A stretch of DNA of 64,000 nucleotides. Origin: a virus. A program made the translations under genes and the position numbers. Location: the IMG/VR virus record IMGVR_UViG_3300010397_000042, positions 25,012-89,011 of that record; one strand, written 5' to 3'. Below, piece after piece: positions 54,290-63,682 of this stretch (position 1 is the first letter of the stretch; each line of letters starts with the position of its first letter). Below the pieces are notes generated by a model. That model was not told the DNA's origin, ran no database searches, and was given only the letters and a program-made list of their open reading frames with translations.

Positions 54290-55689
54290 CGTATAAGCCG
54301 CGTGCACGAGTACAGATAAATACTCTCAAGGGTGGGAGTCGAACCGAAGGCGTTACGATCGAGATAATCCCTATCGAACTGCGGTGGAGGAAAAACAACC
54401 ATCACATCGCAGACGAATTGGACATCACCATCGATTGGGCGATGTCCGGAATTGATCCGCGAATCATCAAGAACGCCCGCGTGTCGATGTACCTCTGGGA
54501 TGCAAACCAGGATGGCGAAGAGCCGGATCCTGACAAGCATCTCAGGTTTACCGGGATGGTTGTAACTGCGCATCGGCGCTTGAGTGAATCAGGATGGGTC
54601 GTCGAGCTGAAGTGTCACGACCACACCACCCTGTTCATCCACAACAAGCCGCTGCGCACCGCTGGAATGCCGGAATGGACGGACTCACTCAAGACCATCT
54701 GGACGCGCATCTGCGACAACACGGGTTGGAAAGATCCTAAGAACGGTAAGATCCTTTCTAGCGTCGAGGCTCTGAAGGATCAGCTGAAGTTCATTCCTGA
54801 GGAGTTGGGATCGACTCCGCTAGGAAAGCTAGCTCCCTCGCGATTTGGTCGAGTTGGAAAACCTACCCCCAAGCGAGGGGCGAGCTCCTGGGATGTTTGG
54901 CGATGGTGCGTCGAGTGTCTCGGCCTGATCACGTATATCGAGAAGGATACGTGTGTTGTAACCACGACGACCGAGCACTACACCGCTAAGACAGCTGCTC
55001 GCATGCTGTATGGACACAACATCCATACCTTCGAGGAGAGTGCCGATTGTGAGATGGCTACGAAGGGCATTCTTCTGAAGTCCTTCGATCATAACACAGG
55101 ACGCGTTATCGAAGCACACTGGCCGCCCCCTGGCGACGAGCGGTTGAAGCAGAGACGAGCCGCGGTGGGCAAGAAGTCAGATGGCGGCACCACCGTAACT
55201 GCGAACGAGCAGTCGGGCGATTACGACGAGTTCAACATGTACTCGATCCAAGACCAAGCAGCCTTGGATAACTTTGCTCAATACGCGTATGAGGAACGGT
55301 CGCGTCAGGAAGTCAAGGGCTCGTTCCATACATCAGAGATGATTGTCCAGGATAAGGACAATAACGATATCGATATACTTTCCCTCCGAGCCGGCGACGC
55401 AATCGCTATCGAGATGGAAGTCGACATCAACCGCGACTTGCTGATGGCTCTTCCGGATGAGGATCAGCGAGCTGATTTCCTAGTCGATAAGTACGGCTAC
55501 GCTCAAAGCGTTGCAACTCTCATTGCTCAGAACCTGAACGCCAATCAGTTGGACGTCATTATATATCACATCGAAACCATGGATGTGGAACTCAAGCCGG
55601 AAGTCTTCAATATAGAGATCAAGTTCCACAACCTGATCACGCTCGATGACAACGGCGGCGTCAAATCGGGGTTCTCAGACAAAGTATGA
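54286..55689 (+). CDS. Baseplate hub protein (gpD/gp27-like)
   Basis: 467 residues. Starts MTYKPRARVQINTLKG; NNHHIADELDITIDW and the later FHTSEMIVQDKDNNDIDILS fit hub proteins. Lies directly before the spike gene, as D before V in P2. No lysozyme domain seen. Confidence 0.75.
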   Translation: MTYKPRARVQINTLKGGSRTEGVTIEIIPIELRWRKNNHHIADELDITIDWAMSGIDPRIIKNARVSMYLWDANQDGEEPDPDKHLRFTGMVVTAHRRLSESGWVVELKCHDHTTLFIHNKPLRTAGMPEWTDSLKTIWTRICDNTGWKDPKNGKILSSVEALKDQLKFIPEELGSTPLGKLAPSRFGRVGKPTPKRGASSWDVWRWCVECLGLITYIEKDTCVVTTTTEHYTAKTAARMLYGHNIHTFEESADCEMATKGILLKSFDHNTGRVIEAHWPPPGDERLKQRRAAVGKKSDGGTTVTANEQSGDYDEFNMYSIQDQAALDNFAQYAYEERSRQEVKGSFHTSEMIVQDKDNNDIDILSLRAGDAIAIEMEVDINRDLLMALPDEDQRADFLVDKYGYAQSVATLIAQNLNANQLDVIIYHIETMDVELKPEVFNIEIKFHNLITLDDNGGVKSGFSDKV

Positions 55690-56474
55690 TCCCGAACGCA
55701 TCCAACAATTTCGCCCCTGAAAGCTCGGGCGCTCAGATCGTAACCGGTACTGTCGGCTGGGAAGGTGACGCCGAGTTCGTTGATTTCGGTACGGACGAAA
55801 ACAAGGGCTACACGTTCGTCAAGGTCCAGCTCTTCGACGGGATGCGAGACACCACGAAGCCGCTGACTCCCGAACTAGGCCAAGGGACGAAGATCATCTG
55901 TCATCTGTCCGGCAGTCTTTTTCGTATTCCGAAGAAGGGCACTCGAGTCTTCGTTGCCATCCCAGATGGTATGGAGAACGTTACCGGAGCAGGTGTTATC
56001 TTCGCGACAATCGAGAAGAGTCCGACGTCTCAGTTCGCCAAGGATCGCGTCGTCGTCGACTATGGATCCGATGTTCACGTAGTGATTCGAGGTAAGAGCG
56101 TAGCGCTGCAAAGCACAGAGAATGACTTCGTATCTGTTGGAACACCGCGATCGGGGGGAGCTGCCGGAGTTACTATCTCTTGTAGTTCTGGAACCGGCGC
56201 TGTTTTTCAAGCCAAGGTTGCAAGCCTCTTCGTTGCAAGCGGTGGAGCTGCAAAGACCTGTCTACAGATGACCGACTCACACGTCGAATGCATGTCTGAT
56301 TCCGGCGGCATGTGGAAACTCGATGGTGACTTCTACACTCTTGGAGCGAATGTCACCCTCGCTGGCGGTGCAGTGTATCTCGGAAAGACTCCCAATGCAG
56401 CGTCACCAGCTCTTTGGGGTCCAACCGGTATCGCCGGTGTGGCTTCTACCTCTGTCTTTATCTCACCAATCTAG
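55686..56474 (+). CDS. Baseplate spike protein (gpV/gp5 OB-fold)
   Basis: 262 residues. N-terminal OB domain (QIVTGTVGWEGDAEFVDFG, GTKIICHLSGSLFRIPKKGT), then beta-helix-like GG/TV repeats. Central spike punctures the envelope. Confidence 0.78.
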   Translation: MIPNASNNFAPESSGAQIVTGTVGWEGDAEFVDFGTDENKGYTFVKVQLFDGMRDTTKPLTPELGQGTKIICHLSGSLFRIPKKGTRVFVAIPDGMENVTGAGVIFATIEKSPTSQFAKDRVVVDYGSDVHVVIRGKSVALQSTENDFVSVGTPRSGGAAGVTISCSSGTGAVFQAKVASLFVASGGAAKTCLQMTDSHVECMSDSGGMWKLDGDFYTLGANVTLAGGAVYLGKTPNAASPALWGPTGIAGVASTSVFISPI

Positions 56475-57073
56475 TGCCGCTCGCTGGTAGTGCCCTCGTC
56501 CTCAGTGCAGCTATGATTATAGCTGGCGGTATCACGGACCCGGTTGCGATTCCGTATGTGAACAGCTTGGGAAACGCGATTGCGACATGGATGGTCTCAA
56601 ACACCATCGTGGAGAACATTCCTCCGACAATGATAGCCGCGGGCTCCGGCGTGAGCGGATTCGGGAACATCGATTTTACAGGTGGCGCTGGAGCGGGTGA
56701 TTCATTCGGAGCTGCCATGGCAGCTTCAATTCCTGCTGTTGATACTCCGGGTATTGCCAAATGGAAAGCCATCGGCAACGCACTCGTCGATCACATGAAG
56801 TCGAAAGGTTTCATCAACCCGACAACATTTGTAGCCAATCCATTAGGTGGTGCCGTAACAGGAACTGGCTTGATCGCATTCACATCCATGACCTTCAGTC
56901 CAACCATAGGAAGCGTGGTTTTTCCAATCTTCGACACGGCGGGTTACGCAAGCATGGCATCTATCGGATCAACCATTCTAACTCACATTGCAGCCAACGC
57001 CTTGGTGAACAGCCTCGGCTTCACGAGTCCATCAGGCGGTGGACCTCTAGTTGGCGTCAGCACAATTGCTTAG
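56474..57073 (+). CDS. Internally repeated hydrophobic structural protein
   Basis: 199 residues from GTG 56474 overlapping the previous TAG. Three related units: PYVNSLGNAIATWMVSNTIV, GIAKWKAIGNALVDHMKSKG, GYASMASIGSTILTHIAANA, each with a Phe-rich beta link. Weakly hydrophobic. Function unknown; baseplate by position. Confidence 0.6.
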   Translation: MPLAGSALVLSAAMIIAGGITDPVAIPYVNSLGNAIATWMVSNTIVENIPPTMIAAGSGVSGFGNIDFTGGAGAGDSFGAAMAASIPAVDTPGIAKWKAIGNALVDHMKSKGFINPTTFVANPLGGAVTGTGLIAFTSMTFSPTIGSVVFPIFDTAGYASMASIGSTILTHIAANALVNSLGFTSPSGGGPLVGVSTIA

Positions 57074-57081
57074 GTGACTTT

Positions 57082-57207
57082 ATGGCATCGCGCTGCAACT
57101 TTCCCAGCTTCAATTTCAGTTTTGCACTTCCGGGGTTCCCCGGATTTAGTCTTCCTTCAATCCCGACGTTTTCGTTGGCATTCAGTCTTCCATGTCCTCT
57201 TGACTGA
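57082..57207 (+). CDS. Small Phe/Pro-rich baseplate tip peptide
   Basis: 41 residues: NFPSFNFSFALPGFPGFSLP and on to SLPCPLD. Alternating Phe/Pro and the PCPLD end recur in phages just after the spike gene. Too short for most gene callers; starts 11 bases after the upstream stop. May cap the spike. Confidence 0.6.
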   Translation: MASRCNFPSFNFSFALPGFPGFSLPSIPTFSLAFSLPCPLD

Positions 57208-57219
57208 CTTAGCTTAGCT

Positions 57220-57945
57220 TTGAGTATTCTTCTTCAATCGGTAGTAATCCGCCATGAACAGCGGATCCGTCTTATCTTTACGAACACCTTGGATGCAGGT
57301 GCGTTCGGTGCGCCAGCGCCTGCCTATTACACGGTAACGTGTAATACGGGAGGCGGTGTTGATCCCGACGTACAAGCTGCGTTCGTTGTTCCAAACAGTC
57401 CTACGGTTGTCGAGCTCGGACTGCAGAACCCGCTCGTCAAAGGCGCACTGTACACGGTCAAGGCTGAAGGCGTACCAGCAACCGACGCATCAACTACGGC
57501 ATCCGGAACCCAGCTCCAATTCCGTTGGGCCATCACCGCTCCAAAAACAAACGTCGAAGTAACAATCTCCGACCGAAAGCGTCTTCTCTACGGAGTGGAC
57601 ATCATTTGGAACGGCGAAGATTTTCAAGAAGCGGCCAATGGCGACTTGGATCAGATTGATGGTCCCGCCAATGTATCGAAGGCGTTGAATCGCGCAGTGG
57701 AGTCGAATGGTGTCCCGTGGGATCCGACATACGGTGCGAAGTCGCGAGAACACGTGGACAGCCCTTCCGTTCTAGGTGGCACTCTGAAGGGTTCAATCTC
57801 CTCGCAGATCCTCAAAGACCCGCGTGTCCAATCGGTGAAGATGAGCCATCTCATCGAGGATGAGAAGACATTCATCTTTGCGGACCCCGTTCTCATTTCG
57901 GGTGAGTCCGTCGAACAAGTTTCCATCTCGGTCCCGAACCAATGA
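57220..57945 (+). CDS. Baseplate wedge gp25-like protein
   Basis: 241 residues from TTG 57220. The N-terminal half is an Ig-like beta domain (YYTVTCNTGGGVDPDVQAAF); the C-terminal half (DLDQIDGPANVSKALNRAVE, LKGSISSQILKDPRVQSVKM) matches the gp25/W family wedge. Fusion of an Ig-like domain to gp25 is not standard. Confidence 0.7.
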   Translation: MSILLQSVVIRHEQRIRLIFTNTLDAGAFGAPAPAYYTVTCNTGGGVDPDVQAAFVVPNSPTVVELGLQNPLVKGALYTVKAEGVPATDASTTASGTQLQFRWAITAPKTNVEVTISDRKRLLYGVDIIWNGEDFQEAANGDLDQIDGPANVSKALNRAVESNGVPWDPTYGAKSREHVDSPSVLGGTLKGSISSQILKDPRVQSVKMSHLIEDEKTFIFADPVLISGESVEQVSISVPNQ

Positions 57946-59066
57946 TCGCAGAACCTTCAATCCAAGACATGATCGACGTTGCTTCGAAGTCGATTCGAGG
58001 TGAGAAGGAGAAGAACGCCGACTTTCAGCGTGGCTCTGATTACGAAGCTCTGACGGGGCCATGTGCGATCATCTGGACTCGAGAAGCTGCTCGAGACACT
58101 GACCTATTCAACTCGGTCAACTTCCATTCCGCAGACGGTGAAGACCTCACCGACATGGTGTTCTTTCGTTATGCGAAAGAGCGAATCATGGACACGCACG
58201 GACAGGGTTCGGTCCGCCTGACTCGTTCGACTGCAGGAGTTGCAGAGACAATCTGGTCCGGGACACACTTCACGGTACTGGGATCTCAACCCCGGACGTA
58301 TCGAGTAACGGAAGATACTCCCGTTGGGTCCACTGTAACAGCGGTGGAAATTCCAATCGAAGCTGTCGACGTCGGCTCGGGGGTGGCTATCTCTACAGTC
58401 GATGTCAGGATCGACGATGAACTCGAAGATCCGAACTGGCGAGTGAGTAATCTCGAATGCCGGAACGGTACAGTATTCGAAAAGTCTGAGGCGTTTCGAA
58501 CGCGAATCCGCGCGGAACAGGTCAACGAACGCCCGGGTCAAAGCGCTTTTATTATCCAGACCTGTAAAGATGCTGGTGCTGGTCAGGTCATCTTGTTTCG
58601 CAGTGACTACGCGGGAGACTCCTACGACTACGGACTAAACGTCTGCTACGTCGGCGACCTGGGATTCTCTGGGTCCGATGAGTTAGTAAGAGACTGCGCC
58701 ATCGCCCTCTGGGGAGGACGAGTTCTAGGAGATAACCTCCAAGTTCTCCCGATGGCTCGAGTCGAACTCGACATCATCGCTGATGTACATCTACGAGCCG
58801 CACCAGCTCAGTTTGACCTTGAGCGTTTCAAGCGAATTCAGATCGCTTCACTACAACACTACCTGAACGGGAAGTCTGGACGCTTTGCCTACTCCATGGA
58901 CGGACTCATCGGCGCTCTCGCGGTGCATGTCCCGGAGGTTCAGCGAGTCAACATCACGACTCCTAGTGTGGGGGCTGATGTTGTTTACGGTGCTTACAAA
59001 AACTTCCCCGATGTCTTGAATCGCTACGTGATGGGTCAAGTCACGCTTCGTTACCTGGGTCCGTAA
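57942..59066 (+). CDS. Baseplate J-like protein 2
   Basis: 374 residues. GSVRLTRSTAGVAETIWSGT, VEIPIEAVDVGSGVAISTVD and ILFRSDYAGDS fit gpJ/gp47. Coupled to the gp25-like gene by ATGA, the normal W-J neighbour pair, so this is the likelier orthodox J. Confidence 0.8.
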   Translation: MIAEPSIQDMIDVASKSIRGEKEKNADFQRGSDYEALTGPCAIIWTREAARDTDLFNSVNFHSADGEDLTDMVFFRYAKERIMDTHGQGSVRLTRSTAGVAETIWSGTHFTVLGSQPRTYRVTEDTPVGSTVTAVEIPIEAVDVGSGVAISTVDVRIDDELEDPNWRVSNLECRNGTVFEKSEAFRTRIRAEQVNERPGQSAFIIQTCKDAGAGQVILFRSDYAGDSYDYGLNVCYVGDLGFSGSDELVRDCAIALWGGRVLGDNLQVLPMARVELDIIADVHLRAAPAQFDLERFKRIQIASLQHYLNGKSGRFAYSMDGLIGALAVHVPEVQRVNITTPSVGADVVYGAYKNFPDVLNRYVMGQVTLRYLGP

Positions 59067-59854
59067 TGCCTCTTCTTCCATTACCTGAAGGTGACTCCCA
59101 CCTGATTGGTGGCGACGTTCCTGTCAATACAGCTGAGGACGTTCTTGTAGAGTTCTCTCGGCCTCATCGGAATCCAGCAGCCGCGCCCGTGCGCGATGCT
59201 TTTGCAGCCGCTTTCGCCGAGGGGTTCAAGAAGTATCAAAACATCGCATCTCGAGCGACGGCGCAAACCAATCCGCTCACGGCAACGGGGGACTACCTCA
59301 AAGCATTTGCTGAAGAGCGGGGTATCGTTCCGAAGTTTGAAGAGACCGAGGAGTCACTTCGAGAAAGACTCTTTTCAGCCCCCGCGATTGTCACGCCGCA
59401 AGCCATCGTTGATCAGATCAATGAGATCTTGGCTCCCTATTCCAACGGGACGTGTCGCATTGCCGAGATCGAAATGGATGGCTGGTTCGTTCATGACGGG
59501 ACGGCGACGTGGGATTCGTTCGTTGGTGCGTCTCCCGAGTACCCCGATCGCTACTACGACTACCTACCCGATCTGGATCCCGGTGGTGCGATCCCGTCGT
59601 GGGGCTACCTTCGAAGCTTCCTGATTCGCATTCCACCGCTAGAGCAGAACGACGAAACCATCTCGTATGTTCTGAACGACTCGGACGATGGACTCTTCGT
59701 CGATAACGGTACGAGTCTCTATCCGTCCTTCTTTCTCTTCACAAACCCCCAGCTATCCGAAGATCTCTACAACCAAATCATCGGTCTGGTGGACAACATC
59801 AAAGGGCAGGGGATGACGTACACCTTGCTCGTCGATCCCTCTCTTATTCCTTGA
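59066..59854 (+). CDS. Baseplate protein, gpI-like by position
   Basis: 262 residues after the J-like gene. LKAFAEERGIVPKFEETEES and LRERLFSAPAIVTPQAIVDQ correspond to the typical 'enter the loop' helix of tail protein I-type proteins. Links J to the fibres. Confidence 0.65.
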   Translation: MPLLPLPEGDSHLIGGDVPVNTAEDVLVEFSRPHRNPAAAPVRDAFAAAFAEGFKKYQNIASRATAQTNPLTATGDYLKAFAEERGIVPKFEETEESLRERLFSAPAIVTPQAIVDQINEILAPYSNGTCRIAEIEMDGWFVHDGTATWDSFVGASPEYPDRYYDYLPDLDPGGAIPSWGYLRSFLIRIPPLEQNDETISYVLNDSDDGLFVDNGTSLYPSFFLFTNPQLSEDLYNQIIGLVDNIKGQGMTYTLLVDPSLIP

Positions 59855-59861
59855 GTGTGTT

Positions 59862-61178
59862 ATGGCCGAAGAACGATTTCAACTGACTTACAACGGACAG
59901 CAGGTTCAGGAGCAAGACCTGGATCTTTTGGGTACGACCTCGGGTCTCGCCGACGATCGAGTGTTCGCCGAGCTCCTCCGAATGACCCCCTACGACGGGA
60001 GCACCGTTCTGAAGGGCGTACTTCCATTTGGACATCAGAGCTCTGCAAACGATGGTATCGTGATGCCGAGTGGTGCTGATGGCAGCGTGGTCATCAATCC
60101 GTTCCGGGCGGTGGTAGGACCCCGAACGGCGGTGGGTGACGATCCTAAGGAGAACTGGAGGGACATCCGGTCGGCAATTGCTGTCGGGTCTACAACGCTT
60201 TCGCAGGTGTTGGCGATCTCTGCGAACAGCTCGGGCGATCCGCGATGGGATCTTGTCTACGCATCAGTCTCAGTTGAGACGAACGGACCCAGCGTCACGC
60301 GCAAGGTGAAAGATCCCACCACTGGTGTCGTTACATCGACGTCTGTTCCCGAATCTCAGATCACAACGGTTTCTGTTTCGGTCCAGCCTGGAACTGCGTC
60401 TTCGACGCCTGAATTCGCCGACCCCCCGACGGATGCAGGTGGTGTGTATTACATTCCGCTAGCGTACGTTCGGGTTCCCGACGGGTTCAATGGGACGTCG
60501 ACAGTCGGTTTGACGGATATCGCAACTCAGGCACCAGTGCTTTCGCTCGCCCGAGCAACTGGTGGAAAGAGCATTCGACCTGCTTCTTCGAACAATAGTG
60601 TTTCGACGACGCAGCAACATAGCTGGGGATCGACGGGCACGCGACGCAAGGTTTTGCTCCCACGCGACATGACCGGTGGAGAGACGTTGCTCTTGGCGAT
60701 GGACTTGAAGAGCAACACTGTCGGCGACCATAGCCATCTCGATGGCGATGTTCTCGATGAGGGTAACTGGGCTGGTCGTATCTGTAAGTGGCATTGTGTC
60801 TTCGCGACCGGAGCCGGTACGGCCTCCTTCTTCCCATTCTCGAGTGTTTATTTCGACATCCTCGCAGGCGATGGTTCGCCGTTGTTTCAGTCTTACGGTG
60901 CATTCTATGACGGCAACGACAATCCTCCCACTTGGGGCATCGGAGATACTCTCCAACCGTATCGACCAGGTGGCTTGAGCGCTAACAACTGGTCATACCC
61001 CGTCAACTTGGCGAACCAAAGCGGTGACGGTAACGCACCCGGTCTGAATGCCGACGTGTCGATTATTTGCGATCACGACGACGACGGGAAGCTCAAGCTT
61101 CACATCGCAGGTGGGGGCAACCCGAAGGCTCTCATCTTCTTGTGGCTGGAATTCTCCGGTCCTTACACGAACCTCTAA
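59862..61178 (+). CDS. Tail fibre/baseplate protein
   Basis: 438 residues, beta-rich with Thr/Ser linkers; FGHQSSANDGIVMPSGADGS early and ADVSIICDHDDDGKLKLHIA late. Similar to N-terminal fibre connectors. Follows the gpI-like gene. Confidence 0.6.
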   Translation: MAEERFQLTYNGQQVQEQDLDLLGTTSGLADDRVFAELLRMTPYDGSTVLKGVLPFGHQSSANDGIVMPSGADGSVVINPFRAVVGPRTAVGDDPKENWRDIRSAIAVGSTTLSQVLAISANSSGDPRWDLVYASVSVETNGPSVTRKVKDPTTGVVTSTSVPESQITTVSVSVQPGTASSTPEFADPPTDAGGVYYIPLAYVRVPDGFNGTSTVGLTDIATQAPVLSLARATGGKSIRPASSNNSVSTTQQHSWGSTGTRRKVLLPRDMTGGETLLLAMDLKSNTVGDHSHLDGDVLDEGNWAGRICKWHCVFATGAGTASFFPFSSVYFDILAGDGSPLFQSYGAFYDGNDNPPTWGIGDTLQPYRPGGLSANNWSYPVNLANQSGDGNAPGLNADVSIICDHDDDGKLKLHIAGGGNPKALIFLWLEFSGPYTNL

Positions 61179-61192
61179 TAATAGACTCTTAG
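61179..61192 (+). promoter_or_regulatory. Operator-like element before the fibre gene
   Basis: TAATAGACTCTTAG, core variant in the 19-base gap ahead of ATG 61198, which has no ribosome site. Confidence 0.35.
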
Positions 61193-61197
61193 ATTAG

Positions 61198-63681
61198 ATG
61201 CCTACTCATCTTGGAGACGATCTCGAGGTCGATCCACCGTTGACGATGGACGCGAACTACAGGTTCGGTCCTGTAGATCGACGGCTTATCGACGACCAGA
61301 TCCGAGAAATTCAGAAACAGCTCGTCCGTGCCCTCCTCAAGGGCAAGATGGGGACTTACCAGACTCTCGATTTCGGGTCTGTAGCGGTTCAACCGGGACA
61401 GGTTGTCTGCCTCGCAAGCACCAGATTCGGCACCGTTACGCTTGTCACACCGGAGGCCATTGCCAACGCCAAAGGACACAGCGGCCTCGTCATCGTTGGT
61501 GCCTCTCCTGGGGGACGTGTGTTCGTCGCCCATCAGGGTATCATTCCACCCGAGCTCACGCTCTTCGCGTCTGGCTCATCCGGTTATGCGCGTGTCGACA
61601 CATCGACGGGCTACCTCGAGCACGTATCGAGCCTCCTGGATACCGACATCGCGATCGGTACGATCGACAACGCTGGTTATCTTCAGCTCGGCATTCCGTT
61701 CGGAACTGCCTTCGAACTCACCGAAGGACTGACCGGCGGTGCAGACACGCAGCTCCTCTTCAACAACGATGGCACTGAAGACGGATGTGCCTCGCTTATC
61801 TACAACAAGGCGACAGAGACGGCGACATTCGTTGAGCCAATCATCACCGATCCCACGGTGACAGATGGAACGTTCGATAACCCGGCGGTAACGGACGGTA
61901 CGTTCGACGACCCAACGGTCACCGATGGAGATTTCACCACTCCAACTATTCATGACCCGACGGTCAGCGATGGCGATTTCGATGGCGTTCCCGTCTTCGA
62001 TACGGACTACAACGAGTTCGTACCTCAAGGCTCCTCGGGAACGAACGGAATAGCCTTTACTCAGACGAACAAGCTCGAGACGACGACCACGACGGCGGAT
62101 CAGCATCTCGCTGAGTACACGATCGACGACTCCTACGGCGATTGCTTTGTCACGCTAACGGTCGAGGTCGGATCCTCGTTCATCGGCGATGGCGTGTGCG
62201 GTGGCAAGTACCCGCTAGCGGCCACGTTCTCCCGACGATCTGGGACGATGGCCCTCGTTTCCAACACCGACTTCACGGACGACACCCTGGCGAAGGGTCA
62301 AGTGCTGACGCACCCAACCCTAGCGGTTGTCGACCACGACACCATCGCCCTGCAGGTCACGGGACCTGACGTCACTTGTGAATGGCTCGCCTCAGCGCAT
62401 CTGCAGATTGTCCCGGCCCCTACGTCCGACGTTCTCTATGACTTCGACTTCACGTCGCTGTCCATGGGGTTCTACAGCGCCACGAGCTTCCTGAACCGGA
62501 CAGGCCTGACGTTCTCTCGATCCGTCGACCCCGGAGGCACGGTTCAGACTTCGGCCACGACCATCATCGACGGTGGTTCGGCAAACCAGGCAGCGATCGG
62601 CAACCTAGGATCGACTCTTGCCAAGCGCGGACTCGTCCTCCAGACGAACACCTACAACTGGGTCGTCGACACTGGCTCGAACAACGTTCGCAATTTCGGC
62701 GCGGGCACGGGTTCCGTTTGGCAGGCGGGATCGGGTCACACCGAATCGTGGCCGAGCGACTCACCAAACCAGTCCAACTCCGGTGGCACGTTGGTCGGCT
62801 GCTCAAGCGGCGGCTGGGGCAACTACATCGACTGGGGTGCAGACAACAACGGCTCGCAGACCTGGAGCGTCTGGCAGAAGAAGAACACGTCGGACATCCA
62901 GATGGGCTGGCACGACGCTGCTGGCACCGCCTTCACCGGCTGGGAGGTGACTACTGGTTCGGCAACTACATGGAACCGTTACCAGCTGTCGCGCCTCTCC
63001 GGCAACCGCCGCTACTACGACGTTACGGACGGCCGCAACCTAACGGCCACCGCCACCGGCGGGCAAACGGCGCGGGCACGAAGCGTCTACGCGGACTGCG
63101 CGCAGCTTGAGGATGGCCCGAACCCAACGGAAGCCATCGTGGGCCTGGGTGGCGCACGCGGAGCCGATCTCCTGTCCCGAGCCACGGGTTCGAGCTTCAT
63201 CTCGTCGACTGGTCAGTTCCGGTTCTACGCCAAGTTCAGCCCCAAGCACGCGACGACGCAGCACGTGTACTGGCGAAGGTCCAGCTCCGACGCGAACACG
63301 GCGACGGCCTGGTACCTCTGGAGCTGGGGCGGCGCGGGCACGAGCTACGCGAAGATCAAGGACAGCGACAAGAAGCTGTACTGCAAGGTCCAGGGCGGGA
63401 CAGAGTACGTCTCCACTAACGCGATCAGCTGGGCCTACAACGATACGGTGGAGATCTACATCGCTGTCGGCAACAACGTTGCGAGCAAGGCGAAGTACCG
63501 CATCAACGGCGGCAGTTGGACGGACATGGTGCTCTCGACCGTGCCCGATGTACCAAACCCAGCCTCCGGAGCGATCCGCCTCTTCTCGGACGACTCTACG
63601 GCCACCGGGGACGCAGGCTCACTGCAGTCGTGGGTTCACCGCGTCACGGTGATGGACACCGCTCACTACCCGGGGACTTGA
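61198..63681 (+). CDS. Tail fibre protein
   Basis: 827 residues. N-terminal attachment-type region, then tandem VTDGTFDNPA / VTDGTFDDPT / VTDGDFTTPT / VSDGDFDGVP repeats (about 218-265), and a C-terminal lectin-like beta domain with many Trp/Asn (NNGSQTWSVWQKKNTSD). The likely receptor-binding protein. Confidence 0.75.
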   Translation: MPTHLGDDLEVDPPLTMDANYRFGPVDRRLIDDQIREIQKQLVRALLKGKMGTYQTLDFGSVAVQPGQVVCLASTRFGTVTLVTPEAIANAKGHSGLVIVGASPGGRVFVAHQGIIPPELTLFASGSSGYARVDTSTGYLEHVSSLLDTDIAIGTIDNAGYLQLGIPFGTAFELTEGLTGGADTQLLFNNDGTEDGCASLIYNKATETATFVEPIITDPTVTDGTFDNPAVTDGTFDDPTVTDGDFTTPTIHDPTVSDGDFDGVPVFDTDYNEFVPQGSSGTNGIAFTQTNKLETTTTTADQHLAEYTIDDSYGDCFVTLTVEVGSSFIGDGVCGGKYPLAATFSRRSGTMALVSNTDFTDDTLAKGQVLTHPTLAVVDHDTIALQVTGPDVTCEWLASAHLQIVPAPTSDVLYDFDFTSLSMGFYSATSFLNRTGLTFSRSVDPGGTVQTSATTIIDGGSANQAAIGNLGSTLAKRGLVLQTNTYNWVVDTGSNNVRNFGAGTGSVWQAGSGHTESWPSDSPNQSNSGGTLVGCSSGGWGNYIDWGADNNGSQTWSVWQKKNTSDIQMGWHDAAGTAFTGWEVTTGSATTWNRYQLSRLSGNRRYYDVTDGRNLTATATGGQTARARSVYADCAQLEDGPNPTEAIVGLGGARGADLLSRATGSSFISSTGQFRFYAKFSPKHATTQHVYWRRSSSDANTATAWYLWSWGGAGTSYAKIKDSDKKLYCKVQGGTEYVSTNAISWAYNDTVEIYIAVGNNVASKAKYRINGGSWTDMVLSTVPDVPNPASGAIRLFSDDSTATGDAGSLQSWVHRVTVMDTAHYPGT

Positions 63682-63682
63682 C

